A stretch of 64,000 nt of DNA, taken from NCBI RefSeq assembly GCF_000760095.1, contig NZ_JNAR01000001.1, forward strand, positions 1 through 64,000, in the 5' to 3' direction. Made by a program: the position numbers and the translations under genes. This document shows, piece by piece, positions 38,063 through 48,930 of the stretch. Each line of letters opens with the position of its first letter. Position 1 is the first letter of the stretch. The DNA comes from Prochlorococcus marinus str. MIT 9401. Its GTDB lineage: Bacteria; Cyanobacteriota; Cyanobacteriia; PCC-6307; Cyanobiaceae. The notes beneath the pieces are model-generated. The model saw only the letters and a list, made by a program, of their open reading frames with translations. It did no database searches and was not told the DNA's origin.

Positions 38063-39454
38063 TTATATGACTCTAATATTAAAATTTACCAGATCTTTGT
38101 TCCATAAACTTTGATTATTTATCCAATTAAACCTATCAATGTCAATTTTTTCTCCAGGAACTAATAAAGGTATCCCAGGAGGATAAGGACAAATAATATC
38201 TCCAGATATTTTATTTAATGATTGGGAGAAGGGAATAATTCTAGTATCACTTCTCCAAGCAATTCCGATTTCAACTTCGGGTGTTTGAACTAATTTAAAA
38301 GGAGATTGGAGTAATTCTAAACTTTTTGATTTTTTAGAATTTAATAGTAATTTATTCCACACCTTTTCAAATATATTGAGAAAATCTTTTTGATTTGCAA
38401 ATCCTAAGCAAAAAGTAAGTGTCATCATTTCAGGTAATTCAGCAATAAGACCATTTTTATAAAAAAATTTATCAGCAGTAAAACCATCAATTCCAGCCTT
38501 GGAGGTATTTAATACTATTTTTAAGGGATCTTGTGTTTCTATTAGAGGGACTTTCTTCTGGATTAACTTTTTGTAGATACTTTTTGCCTCTAAAATTCTT
38601 GTTTGATATTTTGATAAACTTTTTTTATTGAGCCAATCTTTAATTGACTCTTCACAAGATGAAAGTAATAAGGAACTTGGACTCGTGGTTTGCAACAAAT
38701 TAATACTATTGATTAAATTTTGTTCATTTACTAGATTCCCTCTGTACCAAAGTGCAGCTGTTTGAGTCAAACCATTTAGCGATTTATGCAATGAGTGAAC
38801 TACTAAATCAGCTTTTGATAATAAAGCGGATTTTGGTAGATTAAGGTTCTCACAAAAAAGTAGATAAGAACCATGGGCTTCATCAACCAAAACAGGTAAT
38901 TTTTTTTGATGACAAAGATCTATTAAAGGCTCTAAATCCTCTGCATACCCGTGATATGAGGGACTTACAAGAATCACACCTACAATTTTTTTTTCATCAA
39001 AATTTATTTTTTTAAATACATCGCCCAACCACTTTTTTGTTAAGGGTTTGTAATGACCAGTTTCTGATGAAACATCTAGGTCAAAGAATATTGGATGTAT
39101 ATTCTGCATCGCACAGATTTTTATAACACTTATATGAACATTTCTAGGCATCAGAATATTTTCACCTGGTTTCGCAATTGCAATTATCCCTGATTGTATT
39201 AATCCAGATGCGCCATTAACTCCAAAAAAGCATCCTTTTGCCTTAAATCTTTCAGAGAATTCTCTTTGGGATTTAGCAATTAATCCTTTTTGGGATAAAG
39301 GCGAGCCAATTTCTGGTAGTTCCGGTAAGTCCCAATAGCCGGGTGGATTTTTTAATAACTTTACTAATTTCTTGGGTAAAGCTACCCCTCTATTATGAGC
39401 GGGAAAGAAAAGTGACTTTAAAAATTTTTTAGTTAGAAAAGATGAAATGCTCAT
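38063..39454 (-). CDS. Orn/Lys/Arg decarboxylase family PLP enzyme
   Basis: The product has 463 residues, fold type I. It shows GVNGASGLIQ, the PLP-clamping VLVDEAHGSYLLF with its Asp and His, and the lysine in VVHSLHKSLNGLTQTA. The C-terminal part holds CPYPPGIPLLVPGE, typical of the family. It is shorter than the enterobacterial enzymes because the N-terminal wing domain is missing. Arginine or lysine decarboxylation leading to a polyamine is likely; which amino acid is used cannot be decided here. Confidence 0.88.
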   Translation of the reverse strand: MSISSFLTKKFLKSLFFPAHNRGVALPKKLVKLLKNPPGYWDLPELPEIGSPLSQKGLIAKSQREFSERFKAKGCFFGVNGASGLIQSGIIAIAKPGENILMPRNVHISVIKICAMQNIHPIFFDLDVSSETGHYKPLTKKWLGDVFKKINFDEKKIVGVILVSPSYHGYAEDLEPLIDLCHQKKLPVLVDEAHGSYLLFCENLNLPKSALLSKADLVVHSLHKSLNGLTQTAALWYRGNLVNEQNLINSINLLQTTSPSSLLLSSCEESIKDWLNKKSLSKYQTRILEAKSIYKKLIQKKVPLIETQDPLKIVLNTSKAGIDGFTADKFFYKNGLIAELPEMMTLTFCLGFANQKDFLNIFEKVWNKLLLNSKKSKSLELLQSPFKLVQTPEVEIGIAWRSDTRIIPFSQSLNKISGDIICPYPPGIPLLVPGEKIDIDRFNWINNQSLWNKDLVNFNIRVI

Positions 39455-39519
39455 AAAGTATTATTGACACATATAGAATGTTTTAAAAAGAATTCTTCTT
39501 TGATATTTTTTTAACTTTA

Positions 39520-41178
39520 ATGACAAGTTCTTATTCAAAATATTCAGCAAAAGATGACTTAATTTGGTTGATGTTGAGACCATGGGTTTTTATACCAAGA
39601 GTTTTATATATCCTTTTAACTTTTATTTTTCTTTTTTTAAGAGTACTTTTTCAAGGTAACAGTAAAAATAAAAATGTACAAAAAAACCTCTCAAAATATC
39701 TCTTCGACGTAATAACAGATTTAGGACCCTGCTTCATAAAATTAGGCCAGGCACTCTCAACCAGACCAGATCTTGTTAGACAAGATTGGCTTACAGAACT
39801 TACAAACTTACAAGATAATCTTCCAGCATTTGATCACAAAATTGCTCTAAAAATTATTGAAGAGGAACTTGGTTCACCAGCTAATGAGTTATTTGATGAA
39901 TTCCCGGATAGGCCTATTGCTTCAGCAAGCTTAGGTCAAGTATACAAAGCAAAAACAAAAGAAAATACTTATCTAGCTGTGAAAGTACAAAGGCCCAATT
40001 TATACTTTCTCATAAGAAGAGATGTTGTAATTTTACGAGTTTTAGCAATTATTTTTTCACCTTTTTTACCACTTAATATTGGTGTTGGGATTGGTGAAAT
40101 AATAGATGAATTTGGAAAAGCTCTTTTTGACGAAATTGACTATGAAAAAGAAGGCGAAAATGCTTTGAAGTTTGCAAACCTGTTCAAAAAAAATCCTAAT
40201 GTTTTTATCCCTAAATTGGAAAAACGGTACTCATCAAAAAGGATTATCACAACCTCTTGGATTGATGGAGTTAAATTAAGAGATAAGTCTTTATTGGAGG
40301 AAAATAACTTAATACCTTCTTCTTTTATAAAAACTTGTGTAATAAGTGGACTTCAACAATTATTTGAATATGGATATTTTCATGCAGATCCTCACCCTGG
40401 TAATATGTTTGCTCTGAAAGGAGGTAATGCGGAAAGTGGGCATTTAGCTTATGTTGATTTTGGAATGATGGATACAATTACAAATTCAGATAGACTCACT
40501 CTTATTAAGGCAATTGTTCACATAATAAATGAAGAATATTATCTTCTTGCAAAAGATTTCCAGAAATTAGGTTTTTTAACTAAAGAACAAGATCTGAAAA
40601 CACTCGTAGAACCATTAAAAGAAGTTCTTGGAGGATCTTTAGGTGCTGAGGTGGGTAACTTTAATCTAAAAAATGTAACTGATAAATTTTCAAAACTAAT
40701 GTATTCTTATCCTTTTAGAGTCCCTAGCAGGTTCGCCTTAATTATAAGAGCAGTTGTTAGTCAAGAAGGTTTAGCATTGAGATTAGATCCTGAATTTAAA
40801 ATTTTAAAAATCGCATATCCTTATATTGCCAAAAAACTTCTTACGGATAATTCAGATGAGATTTTAGAAATTCTTCTAGAAGTAGTTTTTGATAATAATG
40901 GTCGAATTCAATTAGAAAAAGTTCAGAGTTTACTAGATATTTTATTTAAAGACTCTGATAATATTAATTCAGATTTAATACCGGTTGCTAATGCTGGTTT
41001 GAGATTATTTATTAGTGAAAAGGGATCCGAAGTTAGAAAAAACCTTCTTTTAAGTCTTATCAAAGATGACAAATTGGAATTAACTGATGCAAAAAAACTC
41101 TTAAGTTTAATTAGAGATACATTTAGTCCCTTGAATATTGCAAAAAGTGCAGTTCAAAATATCATCTCTACAGTTTAG
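39520..41178 (+). CDS. ABC1/UbiB family protein kinase-like
   Basis: The product has 552 residues. The family signature is clear: GPCFIKLGQALSTRPDLV, ASASLGQVYKAK, LAVKVQRPNL with the Lys, EIDYEKEGENALKF, HADPHPGNMF and YVDFGMMD. Members act as unusual kinase or ATPase factors for quinone synthesis in bacteria and for lipid and stress responses in plastids. One hydrophobic segment lies near residues 25-45. Cyanobacteria carry several paralogues, so no gene symbol is given. Confidence 0.92.
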   Translation: MTSSYSKYSAKDDLIWLMLRPWVFIPRVLYILLTFIFLFLRVLFQGNSKNKNVQKNLSKYLFDVITDLGPCFIKLGQALSTRPDLVRQDWLTELTNLQDNLPAFDHKIALKIIEEELGSPANELFDEFPDRPIASASLGQVYKAKTKENTYLAVKVQRPNLYFLIRRDVVILRVLAIIFSPFLPLNIGVGIGEIIDEFGKALFDEIDYEKEGENALKFANLFKKNPNVFIPKLEKRYSSKRIITTSWIDGVKLRDKSLLEENNLIPSSFIKTCVISGLQQLFEYGYFHADPHPGNMFALKGGNAESGHLAYVDFGMMDTITNSDRLTLIKAIVHIINEEYYLLAKDFQKLGFLTKEQDLKTLVEPLKEVLGGSLGAEVGNFNLKNVTDKFSKLMYSYPFRVPSRFALIIRAVVSQEGLALRLDPEFKILKIAYPYIAKKLLTDNSDEILEILLEVVFDNNGRIQLEKVQSLLDILFKDSDNINSDLIPVANAGLRLFISEKGSEVRKNLLLSLIKDDKLELTDAKKLLSLIRDTFSPLNIAKSAVQNIISTV

Positions 41179-41251
41179 CTTTTACATTTACATCTAGTTA
41201 TTAACTAATGATTTTTAATTGATTAAAATTGAATAACGTACAAACAATATT

Positions 41252-41737
41252 TTGAAAAAATTTTTTTTATTTAATAACAAACCTAAAAAAAATAAGGATT
41301 TTAATAATGAAGTATTTGATCATTACAAAGAACTTGCGAAGTTAGTAAAAGAAGCAAGAATCCATCAAAAACTAACATTAAAAGATTTGTCACGGATTTC
41401 AAAAATTCCTGAGCAAACAATTAATGCTATTGAAAATAACAATAAAAAAATTAGACCTAAGTATCCATTTATTAGATCAATATTAATTAAATTAGAGGAA
41501 TGTCTAGTATTAAAAAAAAATACATTAGTAGGATTAGTAATTAGAGAAAAAGAAACTTCTAAGAGAGTAAAGAAAGAATTTCTGGTTAGAAAATTTGATC
41601 TTATAAATACTTGGCAAGGTAGTCTTTTATATTTTTTCTTATTAGTTCTAATTATTTTTATTTTAAAAAGATACTTTGTTTTAAACGTAAATATTTTAGA
41701 AATTCAGAATATTGAAAATAAAATTATTAATAAATAG
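41252..41737 (+). CDS. RodZ-like helix-turn-helix membrane protein
   Basis: The product has 161 residues from a TTG start. Residues about 30-85 form a helix-turn-helix of the Xre/RodZ type (LVKEARIHQKLTLKDLSRIS, IPEQTINAIENNNKK). One membrane helix lies at about 122-142 (LLYFFLLVLIIFILKRYF), followed by only about 18 residues. RodZ has this order but carries a large periplasmic domain after the helix; here that part is almost absent. A role in cell shape or membrane-linked regulation is inference. Confidence 0.75.
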   Translation: MKKFFLFNNKPKKNKDFNNEVFDHYKELAKLVKEARIHQKLTLKDLSRISKIPEQTINAIENNNKKIRPKYPFIRSILIKLEECLVLKKNTLVGLVIREKETSKRVKKEFLVRKFDLINTWQGSLLYFFLLVLIIFILKRYFVLNVNILEIQNIENKIINK

Positions 41738-41750
41738 TTTTAATATATAT

Positions 41751-43271
41751 CTATTTTCTAATTCTCCCAAAGTTATTTCCTAATTCACTAAAAATTCTAA
41801 TATTTTCTTCTATTTCATCTAAAGAACGATTTAACTTCCATTTCCAGTTATTATTTGTGGTACCAGGTATATTTAATCTGCTTGAGTCATCTAGAAACAA
41901 TAAATCTTGTATGGGAGCGATAAAAAGATTAGCGTTTGTGCTCATGCCAATTTCAATTAAACTCAGCGAGGGATTTTCTGAAAATTTATACTCTTCTTTT
42001 ATTCTTGTTTTAGTCTGATCGTCTAAATATTCCCACCATGAGATGGAAGTAGAATTATCATGAGTCCCTGAATAAACGACCCAATTTTCCCCCTCAATAT
42101 TCTTAGGTAAATATGGGTTATCTTCATTGCCATCAAAAGCGAATTGTAATATTTTCATGCCAGGTAGTTTAAAATTTTTCCTTAATTTTTCTACATCCGG
42201 CGTTATGACCCCTAAATCCTCAGCGATAATAGGAAGATAGTCTGTTCCTAAATCTTTTTTTATCTTATTTAATAGCATTCTACCTGGAGAATTTATCCAT
42301 TTTCCACAAATTGCCGATTTAGCATTACCATTAATCCTCCAGTAACCGGCTAAACCTCTGAAATGATCTAATCTCAACAAGTCCATAAGTTCAAATTGCC
42401 TTTTAAATCTCTTTCTCCACCAAGCAAAATTTGAACGCTTATGTTTTGACCAAAAGTAAGTTGGAGTTCCCCATAATTGGCCTGTTGCTGAAAAATAATC
42501 AGGTGGGACTCCACTTTGAAAAATCAAATCTCCATTTTTAAAAATTGAAAATATTGATTTATTACTCCAGACGTCAGCGCTATCCCTAGAAACATAAAAG
42601 GGTAAATCTCCTATTAATTTTATATTTAATGAATTTGCAAACTTTCTAATAGATCTCCATTGCTGATCTAAATGCCATTGTATTAATTTTTCGATAAGTA
42701 TTTCTTCACTTTTCTTCTTAATCCATGATTTCAAAAACTTGTTATTTTTGGTTTTAAATTCTTGAGGCCATTGCCACCAAGGAGATTTATTAAATTCTTC
42801 CTTGATAACCATAAATGTTGCATAATCTTCAATCCAATAATTATTACTAATCCATTGATAAAAATTAAGTTTTCTTTTTTCAGATTGTGAACTCCAACCT
42901 TGCAAAAGGAGGTGACCCAATTTTTTTGTTAGATCATCTGCAACAGCAAAATCAAAATAATCTTTATTATCAATTGTGAGTACTAATTCATCTTTATTTG
43001 ATATGAAGATGAAACCTTTCTCGATTAAATCCTCAATATCAAGAAACCATGGGTTCAGTGCAAAACTGGATGGAGAACTATATGGAGAACCTTTAGAGTC
43101 AGTAGGTGTAAGAGGTAAAAATTGCCAGTATTCAATTCCATTATTATAAAGCTTTTTTATCCACTCTTTAGCCCCTTTTCCAAAAGTCCCACAGACACCT
43201 CCTCCAGGTATGCAAGAGGGATGCATAAGTACTCCTAATGATTTTTTTGGAAGTACTTTTTGTATTGGCAT
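41751..43271 (-). CDS. malQ: 4-alpha-glucanotransferase (amylomaltase)
   Basis: The product has 506 residues. GH77 marks are YWQFLPLTPTDSKGSPYSSPS, KLIGDLPFYVSRDSADVWSN, LRLDHFRGLAGYW with the nucleophile Asp, IIAEDLGVITPDV with the acid Glu and YSGTHDNSTSISW with the third carboxylate. It transfers alpha-1,4-glucan chains in glycogen breakdown and maltodextrin recycling, and fits with the GH57 branching-type gene at 59375-60958. Confidence 0.96.
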   Translation of the reverse strand: MPIQKVLPKKSLGVLMHPSCIPGGGVCGTFGKGAKEWIKKLYNNGIEYWQFLPLTPTDSKGSPYSSPSSFALNPWFLDIEDLIEKGFIFISNKDELVLTIDNKDYFDFAVADDLTKKLGHLLLQGWSSQSEKRKLNFYQWISNNYWIEDYATFMVIKEEFNKSPWWQWPQEFKTKNNKFLKSWIKKKSEEILIEKLIQWHLDQQWRSIRKFANSLNIKLIGDLPFYVSRDSADVWSNKSIFSIFKNGDLIFQSGVPPDYFSATGQLWGTPTYFWSKHKRSNFAWWRKRFKRQFELMDLLRLDHFRGLAGYWRINGNAKSAICGKWINSPGRMLLNKIKKDLGTDYLPIIAEDLGVITPDVEKLRKNFKLPGMKILQFAFDGNEDNPYLPKNIEGENWVVYSGTHDNSTSISWWEYLDDQTKTRIKEEYKFSENPSLSLIEIGMSTNANLFIAPIQDLLFLDDSSRLNIPGTTNNNWKWKLNRSLDEIEENIRIFSELGNNFGRIRK

Positions 43272-43524
43272 GTTCTTTTATTATATTTTGATTCTTTACA
43301 ATTAAATTGTTGTTAATTCTCTAAATTCCAAGATATACAAATATTTTTTAATTGACAAATATTTCTCTAAGTTTTTCAAATGAATTAATAATAAATTTTG
43401 ATTTTTAGTGAACTTGGTTAATTTTTTCCCAGAGTGATATGGCTTTTAAAAGAATTTATACATTATCTTTTGCGAAATCCACATAAACGACTACGATAAA
43501 GATATAGTTTATAGTGCTAATTTC

Positions 43525-44520
43525 GTGACGAGTTTTATCACGGCAGTGCAGAATAAAGAATCAAATTTCAATCTAACTAATAGTAGATTAAGGCTAGTTA
43601 GTGGAACAACAAATCCTAAATTAGCCGAAGAAATTGCATCTTATTTAGGGATTGAAAATGTACCCTTAGTATCTAAAAGATTCGCTGATGGAGAACTTTA
43701 TGTTCAGATTCAACAATCTATTAGAGGTTGTGATGTATTTTTAATACAACCTACATGTGCTCCTGTAAACGATAGTTTAATGGAACTTATGATAATGGTT
43801 GATGCTTGCAAGAGAGCATCTGCCAGACAAATAACCGCAGTAATCCCTTATTTTGGATATGCAAGGGCAGATAGAAAAACTTCAGGAAGAGAATCTATAA
43901 CTGCAAAACTAACTGCCAATCTACTAGAGAAGTCAGGAGTAGATAGAGTCCTTGCTATGGATTTACATTCGGCTCAAATACAAGGTTATTTTGATATCCC
44001 ATGCGATCATATTTACGGTTCACCTGTACTAATTGATTATTTAGATTCTTTAAATTTACAGGAAGTGGTGGTTGTTTCCCCAGATGTGGGTGGAGTGGCG
44101 AGAGCAAGAGCATTTGCAAAATTAATGAAAGATGCTCCGTTAGCTATAATTGACAAAAGAAGATCTGCTCATAATATTGCTGAAAGTTTAACAGTTATTG
44201 GAGAAGTGAAAGGTAAAACTGCTATTCTTATAGACGATATGATAGACACTGGCGGCACAATATGTTCTGGAGCCAATTTATTAAAAAAAGAAGGAGCTAA
44301 TAGAATATTTGCTTGCGCCTCACATGCTGTATTTTCTCCCCCTTCTTACGAAAGACTAAGTGCTAAGAATTTATTCGAACAAGTTATTGTGACAAACAGC
44401 ATACCAGTATTAGTCAAGGATGATTTTCCACAGCTAAAGGTACTTTCTGTTGCCAATATGCTAGGCGAAGCTATTTGGAGAATCCATGAAGAAAGTTCAG
44501 TTAGCTTAATGTTCAGATAA
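43525..44520 (+). CDS. prs: Ribose-phosphate pyrophosphokinase
   Basis: The product has 331 residues from a GTG start. It shows RFADGELYVQIQQSIRGCDVFLIQ, IPYFGYARADRK, VLAMDLHSAQIQGYFDIPCDH and the PRPP loop AILIDDMIDTGGTICSGA. It makes PRPP for nucleotide, histidine and tryptophan synthesis. About 20 residues precede the conserved core, so a later start is possible, but no ATG occurs before the core. The preceding 253 bp hold no gene. Confidence 0.97.
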   Translation: MTSFITAVQNKESNFNLTNSRLRLVSGTTNPKLAEEIASYLGIENVPLVSKRFADGELYVQIQQSIRGCDVFLIQPTCAPVNDSLMELMIMVDACKRASARQITAVIPYFGYARADRKTSGRESITAKLTANLLEKSGVDRVLAMDLHSAQIQGYFDIPCDHIYGSPVLIDYLDSLNLQEVVVVSPDVGGVARARAFAKLMKDAPLAIIDKRRSAHNIAESLTVIGEVKGKTAILIDDMIDTGGTICSGANLLKKEGANRIFACASHAVFSPPSYERLSAKNLFEQVIVTNSIPVLVKDDFPQLKVLSVANMLGEAIWRIHEESSVSLMFR

Positions 44521-44529
44521 ATAACGAAT

Positions 44530-44970
44530 TTATTTTTTGTTTTTATTTACAAGCTCCTTAAACCTTTTTTCGTAATCATTTTTTATGTTCTTTGGAATGC
44601 TTTCAGGGCAAATATTAAGTGCACTTCCTACGATCTGAAATGTGCCGGCATTATAAAGTCTTTTTTCGTCAAGTTTTTCATTACCAAGTTCTTTGATTAC
44701 ACCACCATGTTTACCAATTATTACATTTGCAAAAGTAGCACTAGCGATGCCCAGACCTTTTTTAAAGTCAACCTCGGCTTTTGAAGCTATACAAAGATAA
44801 GATGCCCCCATTTGCCGATATAAAAAAATATCTTTATCAGAAGCGGCAATTAAATTTTTTTCTGCTTTTATTGGTTTGTTAATTGTAGAAAACTCAAAAA
44901 GTGCAATTGGCGCAATAAGGCTAATACAAAACAATTTCAGATTTCTTTTTGTATAAAAATTAATACCCAT
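44530..44970 (-). CDS. Exported protein of unknown function
   Basis: The product has 146 residues. The N-terminal hydrophobic stretch LKLFCISLIAPIALFEFST after a basic start suggests an export signal. The mature part carries ASYLCIASKAEVDFKKGLGIASATFANVIIGKHGG and a second Cys in LNICPES, which could pair with the first outside the cytoplasm. It looks like a family common in marine picocyanobacteria, but I cannot give a function. It is convergent with prs, with 9 nt between stops. Confidence 0.75.
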   Translation of the reverse strand: MGINFYTKRNLKLFCISLIAPIALFEFSTINKPIKAEKNLIAASDKDIFLYRQMGASYLCIASKAEVDFKKGLGIASATFANVIIGKHGGVIKELGNEKLDEKRLYNAGTFQIVGSALNICPESIPKNIKNDYEKRFKELVNKNKK

Positions 44971-45031
44971 TAACTAATAATATTTAATACAAGATAACAC
45001 TTTTACTTTTACATAAATTGATTGGAATAAG

Positions 45032-45574
45032 TTACTTAATAATTTTTATTTCGTGATGATTCTCTACTATTTTTAGCTTATTTTGGTTCCATGAATATAT
45101 AACCCTGAATCTGTAATTATCTGCATCTACAAGTCTTGTATGTTCAATAATATACCAATCTTTATATGAAGATTCAAAAATCATTTCGTGTTCATCAACT
45201 TGCTTAATATTTGAAATTCCTTCTTCATTACTTAAATAAAAATTTTCCCTCATAAGTTGGTGGCCCTTTATAAATGCGCGCATTTCTCCTTTTTCTTGAT
45301 ATTGAGGATTATCATCAAAAAATTTATATTTTTTTTCTGGATACCAAGTGAATTTGTAGTGTGACTCCCATTCAGATTTTGTCTTGAGAGTTTGTATATT
45401 TAAATTCATACATAAATTATAAGTTTTCTGAACGTCATCAAGAAAATATGTTCTATTAGATTTCCACAACCCAATGTTTCTAGAGAACCATCTTTTTAGA
45501 TTACTATTCACACTTATTTCTGGTGAATTATTTTTTCCAAAATTTAGATTTTTCTTGTGATTAATAACAATCAT
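45032..45574 (-). CDS. CpeS/CpcS-like (phycobilin lyase fold) protein
   Basis: The product has 180 residues. The segment LKRWFSRNIGLWKSNRTYFL matches the start of the lipocalin-like S-type lyase family (FF..S.G.W.S.R), and later parts such as EWESHYKFTW, KDWYIIEHTRLVDADNYRFR and the final EIKII fit the expected strand pattern. S-type lyases attach bilins to phycobiliproteins. No phycobiliprotein gene is in this window. The match is by eye and moderate; a general lipocalin-type pigment carrier is the alternative. Confidence 0.6.
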   Translation of the reverse strand: MIVINHKKNLNFGKNNSPEISVNSNLKRWFSRNIGLWKSNRTYFLDDVQKTYNLCMNLNIQTLKTKSEWESHYKFTWYPEKKYKFFDDNPQYQEKGEMRAFIKGHQLMRENFYLSNEEGISNIKQVDEHEMIFESSYKDWYIIEHTRLVDADNYRFRVIYSWNQNKLKIVENHHEIKIIK

Positions 45575-45679
45575 TTATAAATAAGTTCTATTTATTCATA
45601 GCTTATCTGTACAATAAAGATAAATTTCTTAATGTGTTTATAAGGATTAACAGCTTTTCAACACTTCAGGGGTAATCAT

Positions 45680-46810
45680 TTGAATGATAAAAAAGAATTA
45701 AAACTATTACTTATAGCGGCTAGAAATCAACTTTCTAGTAACGATATAAAGTCTTTGATATCATATTTGGAATCAGACGAATGTGAATTTGAAATATCTC
45801 TTCAAATCTCCGATCCAACTGAACAGCCCGAATTATTAGAATTACATAGATTAGTTGCTATTCCAGCTCTTATAAAGGTATCACCATCTCCAAAGCAGAT
45901 ATTTGCTGGAAGTAATATTTTCTCTCAGTTACAAACATGGTTGCCAAGGTGGAATCAGGAAGGATTAACAAAGAATCTAGGGATTAATTTGCAACCATCC
46001 AAAATTGATTCAACAAGAACTCAAAAAGAATTCCTTCTAGAAGACGAACTCCTTGTCTTGAGGCAAGAAAATGAAACATTAACAAAAAGAATAGAATCTC
46101 AGGAAAGATTATTAAGAATGGTTGCACATGAACTAAGAACCCCCTTAACTGCAGCAACTTTAGCTGTTCAAAGTCAGAAGCTTGGTCAAATAGATATTTC
46201 AAAATTGCAAGACGTGATTAAAAGACGGCTGGAAGAGATCGAACTCTTATCCCAGGATCTTCTAGAGGTTGGCACTACAAAATGGGAGGCATTATTTAAT
46301 CCTCAGAAAATTGATTTAGGTAATATTAGTGCTGAAGTAATACTTGAATTAGAAAAATTCTGGAGATTAAGGAATATCGAAATTGATACTGATATTCCGT
46401 CCGATTTGCCCAGTGTTTTTGCAGATCAAAGAAGAATGAGACAAGTATTTTTAAATTTAATTGAAAATGCTATTAAATTTTCTAAAGACGCTGGATCTAT
46501 AAAAATTACAATGATTCACAAGACAAATCAATGGGTAGAAATAACAATTTGTGACAAAGGTGCTGGGATTCCTTTGAGCGAACAAAAAAGAATTTTTTTG
46601 GATAGAGTTAGACTCCCACAGACTTCTGAAGGAACTTCAGGATTTGGAATTGGATTATCTGTGTGCAGAAGAATCGTAGAAGTCCATGGGGGAAGAATAT
46701 GGGTTGTATCTGAAGTTGGTGTCGGTTCTTGCTTCCATTTTACTGTTCCTGTGTGGCAAGGACAAAACAAAGAGCAACAATACTTGACGAAAGGCTCGCC
46801 TTACTCTTAA
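45680..46810 (+). CDS. sasA: Circadian output histidine kinase SasA
   Basis: The product has 376 residues from a TTG start. Residues 1-100 form a KaiB/thioredoxin-like sensor domain ([43 protein letters not shown]). The kinase core has the H box [13 protein letters not shown] with H150, N box [12 protein letters not shown]1 ICDKGAGIP and G2 [11 protein letters not shown]. SasA reads KaiC through the N-domain and normally phosphorylates the regulator RpaA, setting day-night gene expression. No membrane segment is seen. Confidence 0.95.
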   Translation: MNDKKELKLLLIAARNQLSSNDIKSLISYLESDECEFEISLQISDPTEQPELLELHRLVAIPALIKVSPSPKQIFAGSNIFSQLQTWLPRWNQEGLTKNLGINLQPSKIDSTRTQKEFLLEDELLVLRQENETLTKRIESQERLLRMVAHELRTPLTAATLAVQSQKLGQIDISKLQDVIKRRLEEIELLSQDLLEVGTTKWEALFNPQKIDLGNISAEVILELEKFWRLRNIEIDTDIPSDLPSVFADQRRMRQVFLNLIENAIKFSKDAGSIKITMIHKTNQWVEITICDKGAGIPLSEQKRIFLDRVRLPQTSEGTSGFGIGLSVCRRIVEVHGGRIWVVSEVGVGSCFHFTVPVWQGQNKEQQYLTKGSPYS

Positions 46811-46840
46811 TTTTTAATAAGCTGCTATGCTTATTATCCT

Positions 46841-46913
46841 GGCCCCATCGTCTAGAGGCCTAGGACACCTCCCTTTCACGGAGGCGACAGGGGTTCGAAT
46901 CCCCTTGGGGCTA
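46841..46913 (+). tRNA. trnE: tRNA-Glu (UUC)
   Basis: A 73-nt cloverleaf: acceptor GGCCCCA pairing with TGGGGCT through one G-U pair, anticodon stem CCTCC/GGAGG with loop CTTTCAC and anticodon TTC, T arm GGGGT/CCCTT around TCGAATC, discriminator A. In phototrophs this tRNA also feeds tetrapyrrole synthesis through glutamyl-tRNA reductase. Confidence 0.97.
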
Positions 46914-46924
46914 TTATTTAAATT

Positions 46925-47467
46925 CTAAACTAATTTTATCGATGATTTTGCTTGCTTATCTACAGCAAGCAAATTTTCTGAAAGATCTTTTTTTAATCTT
47001 TTCTCTATCATTCCAATAGGCATCCACTGACATCCTTGAACAGTGAGATCGTAAATTAATGAATTTTTGGAAGTATTCTTAATATTTTGAATTTTCCAAC
47101 TACCTTCAAATTTTCTGAAATCGCCTTTAATCAAATTGAATTTTAAAAGGCCAAGCTCCTTATCCTCAAATAAATCAATAGTTACTTCAGCTGAAAATTT
47201 CATACCAAGAAAATCCTGGGCTCCAACTTGCTTAAGGTGAACATTATTGTCTTTTTGATATATTTTTTTGCTTGAAAGTAAATTTGGTATGTAAAGATTT
47301 AGTCGATCATAATCTGTTAAAACATTCCACAAAGAATCAAAGCTAGCAGAAGTTGTAAGTTGAGCTGCAAGTCTTCTTGTTCCGCCAGAAAGCTTTTCCA
47401 TTGTTTGCTCAATTGTCCTGTAGTCATCGCTTTTAGAATGGTCTACTGATTCTTGAGGATTATTCAT
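46925..47467 (-). CDS. SRPBCC (START-like) lipid or pigment binding family protein
   Basis: The product has 180 residues. After an N-terminal tail of about 30 residues comes the fold pattern RRLAAQLTTSASFDSLWNVLTDYDRLNLYIPNLLSSK, VGAQDFLGMKFSAEVTIDL, GDFRKFEGSWKIQ and a last long helix with IGMIEKRLKKDLSENLLAVDKQA. This is the Coq10/polyketide-cyclase type of SRPBCC domain, which holds a hydrophobic ligand in its cavity. The ligand is unknown. It is convergent with tRNA-Glu and divergent from petH. Confidence 0.85.
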   Translation of the reverse strand: MNNPQESVDHSKSDDYRTIEQTMEKLSGGTRRLAAQLTTSASFDSLWNVLTDYDRLNLYIPNLLSSKKIYQKDNNVHLKQVGAQDFLGMKFSAEVTIDLFEDKELGLLKFNLIKGDFRKFEGSWKIQNIKNTSKNSLIYDLTVQGCQWMPIGMIEKRLKKDLSENLLAVDKQAKSSIKLV

Positions 47468-47624
47468 AAATGAATTTTTTAATAAGATAAAAAATTATTT
47501 CTGTGTAACTATACCGATAAAAACAATAAATACTGAAAAATAAAAATAATTTCATTAAATTATTCCGATCTCAAAACGTAACCATTTTTGTGAAATCACT
47601 ACAAATTAAACTACAAATTGATAA

Positions 47625-48821
<1,197 letters not shown>

Positions 48822-48930
48822 ATATTTAATATATAGATTAAGTTGCATGTATTAAATACTTTTTGGTTTAGACACAATATGTAGCTAATTTTAGAAAAAA
48901 AGAGGATTTTAAAAAAAGAATACGAAAAAT

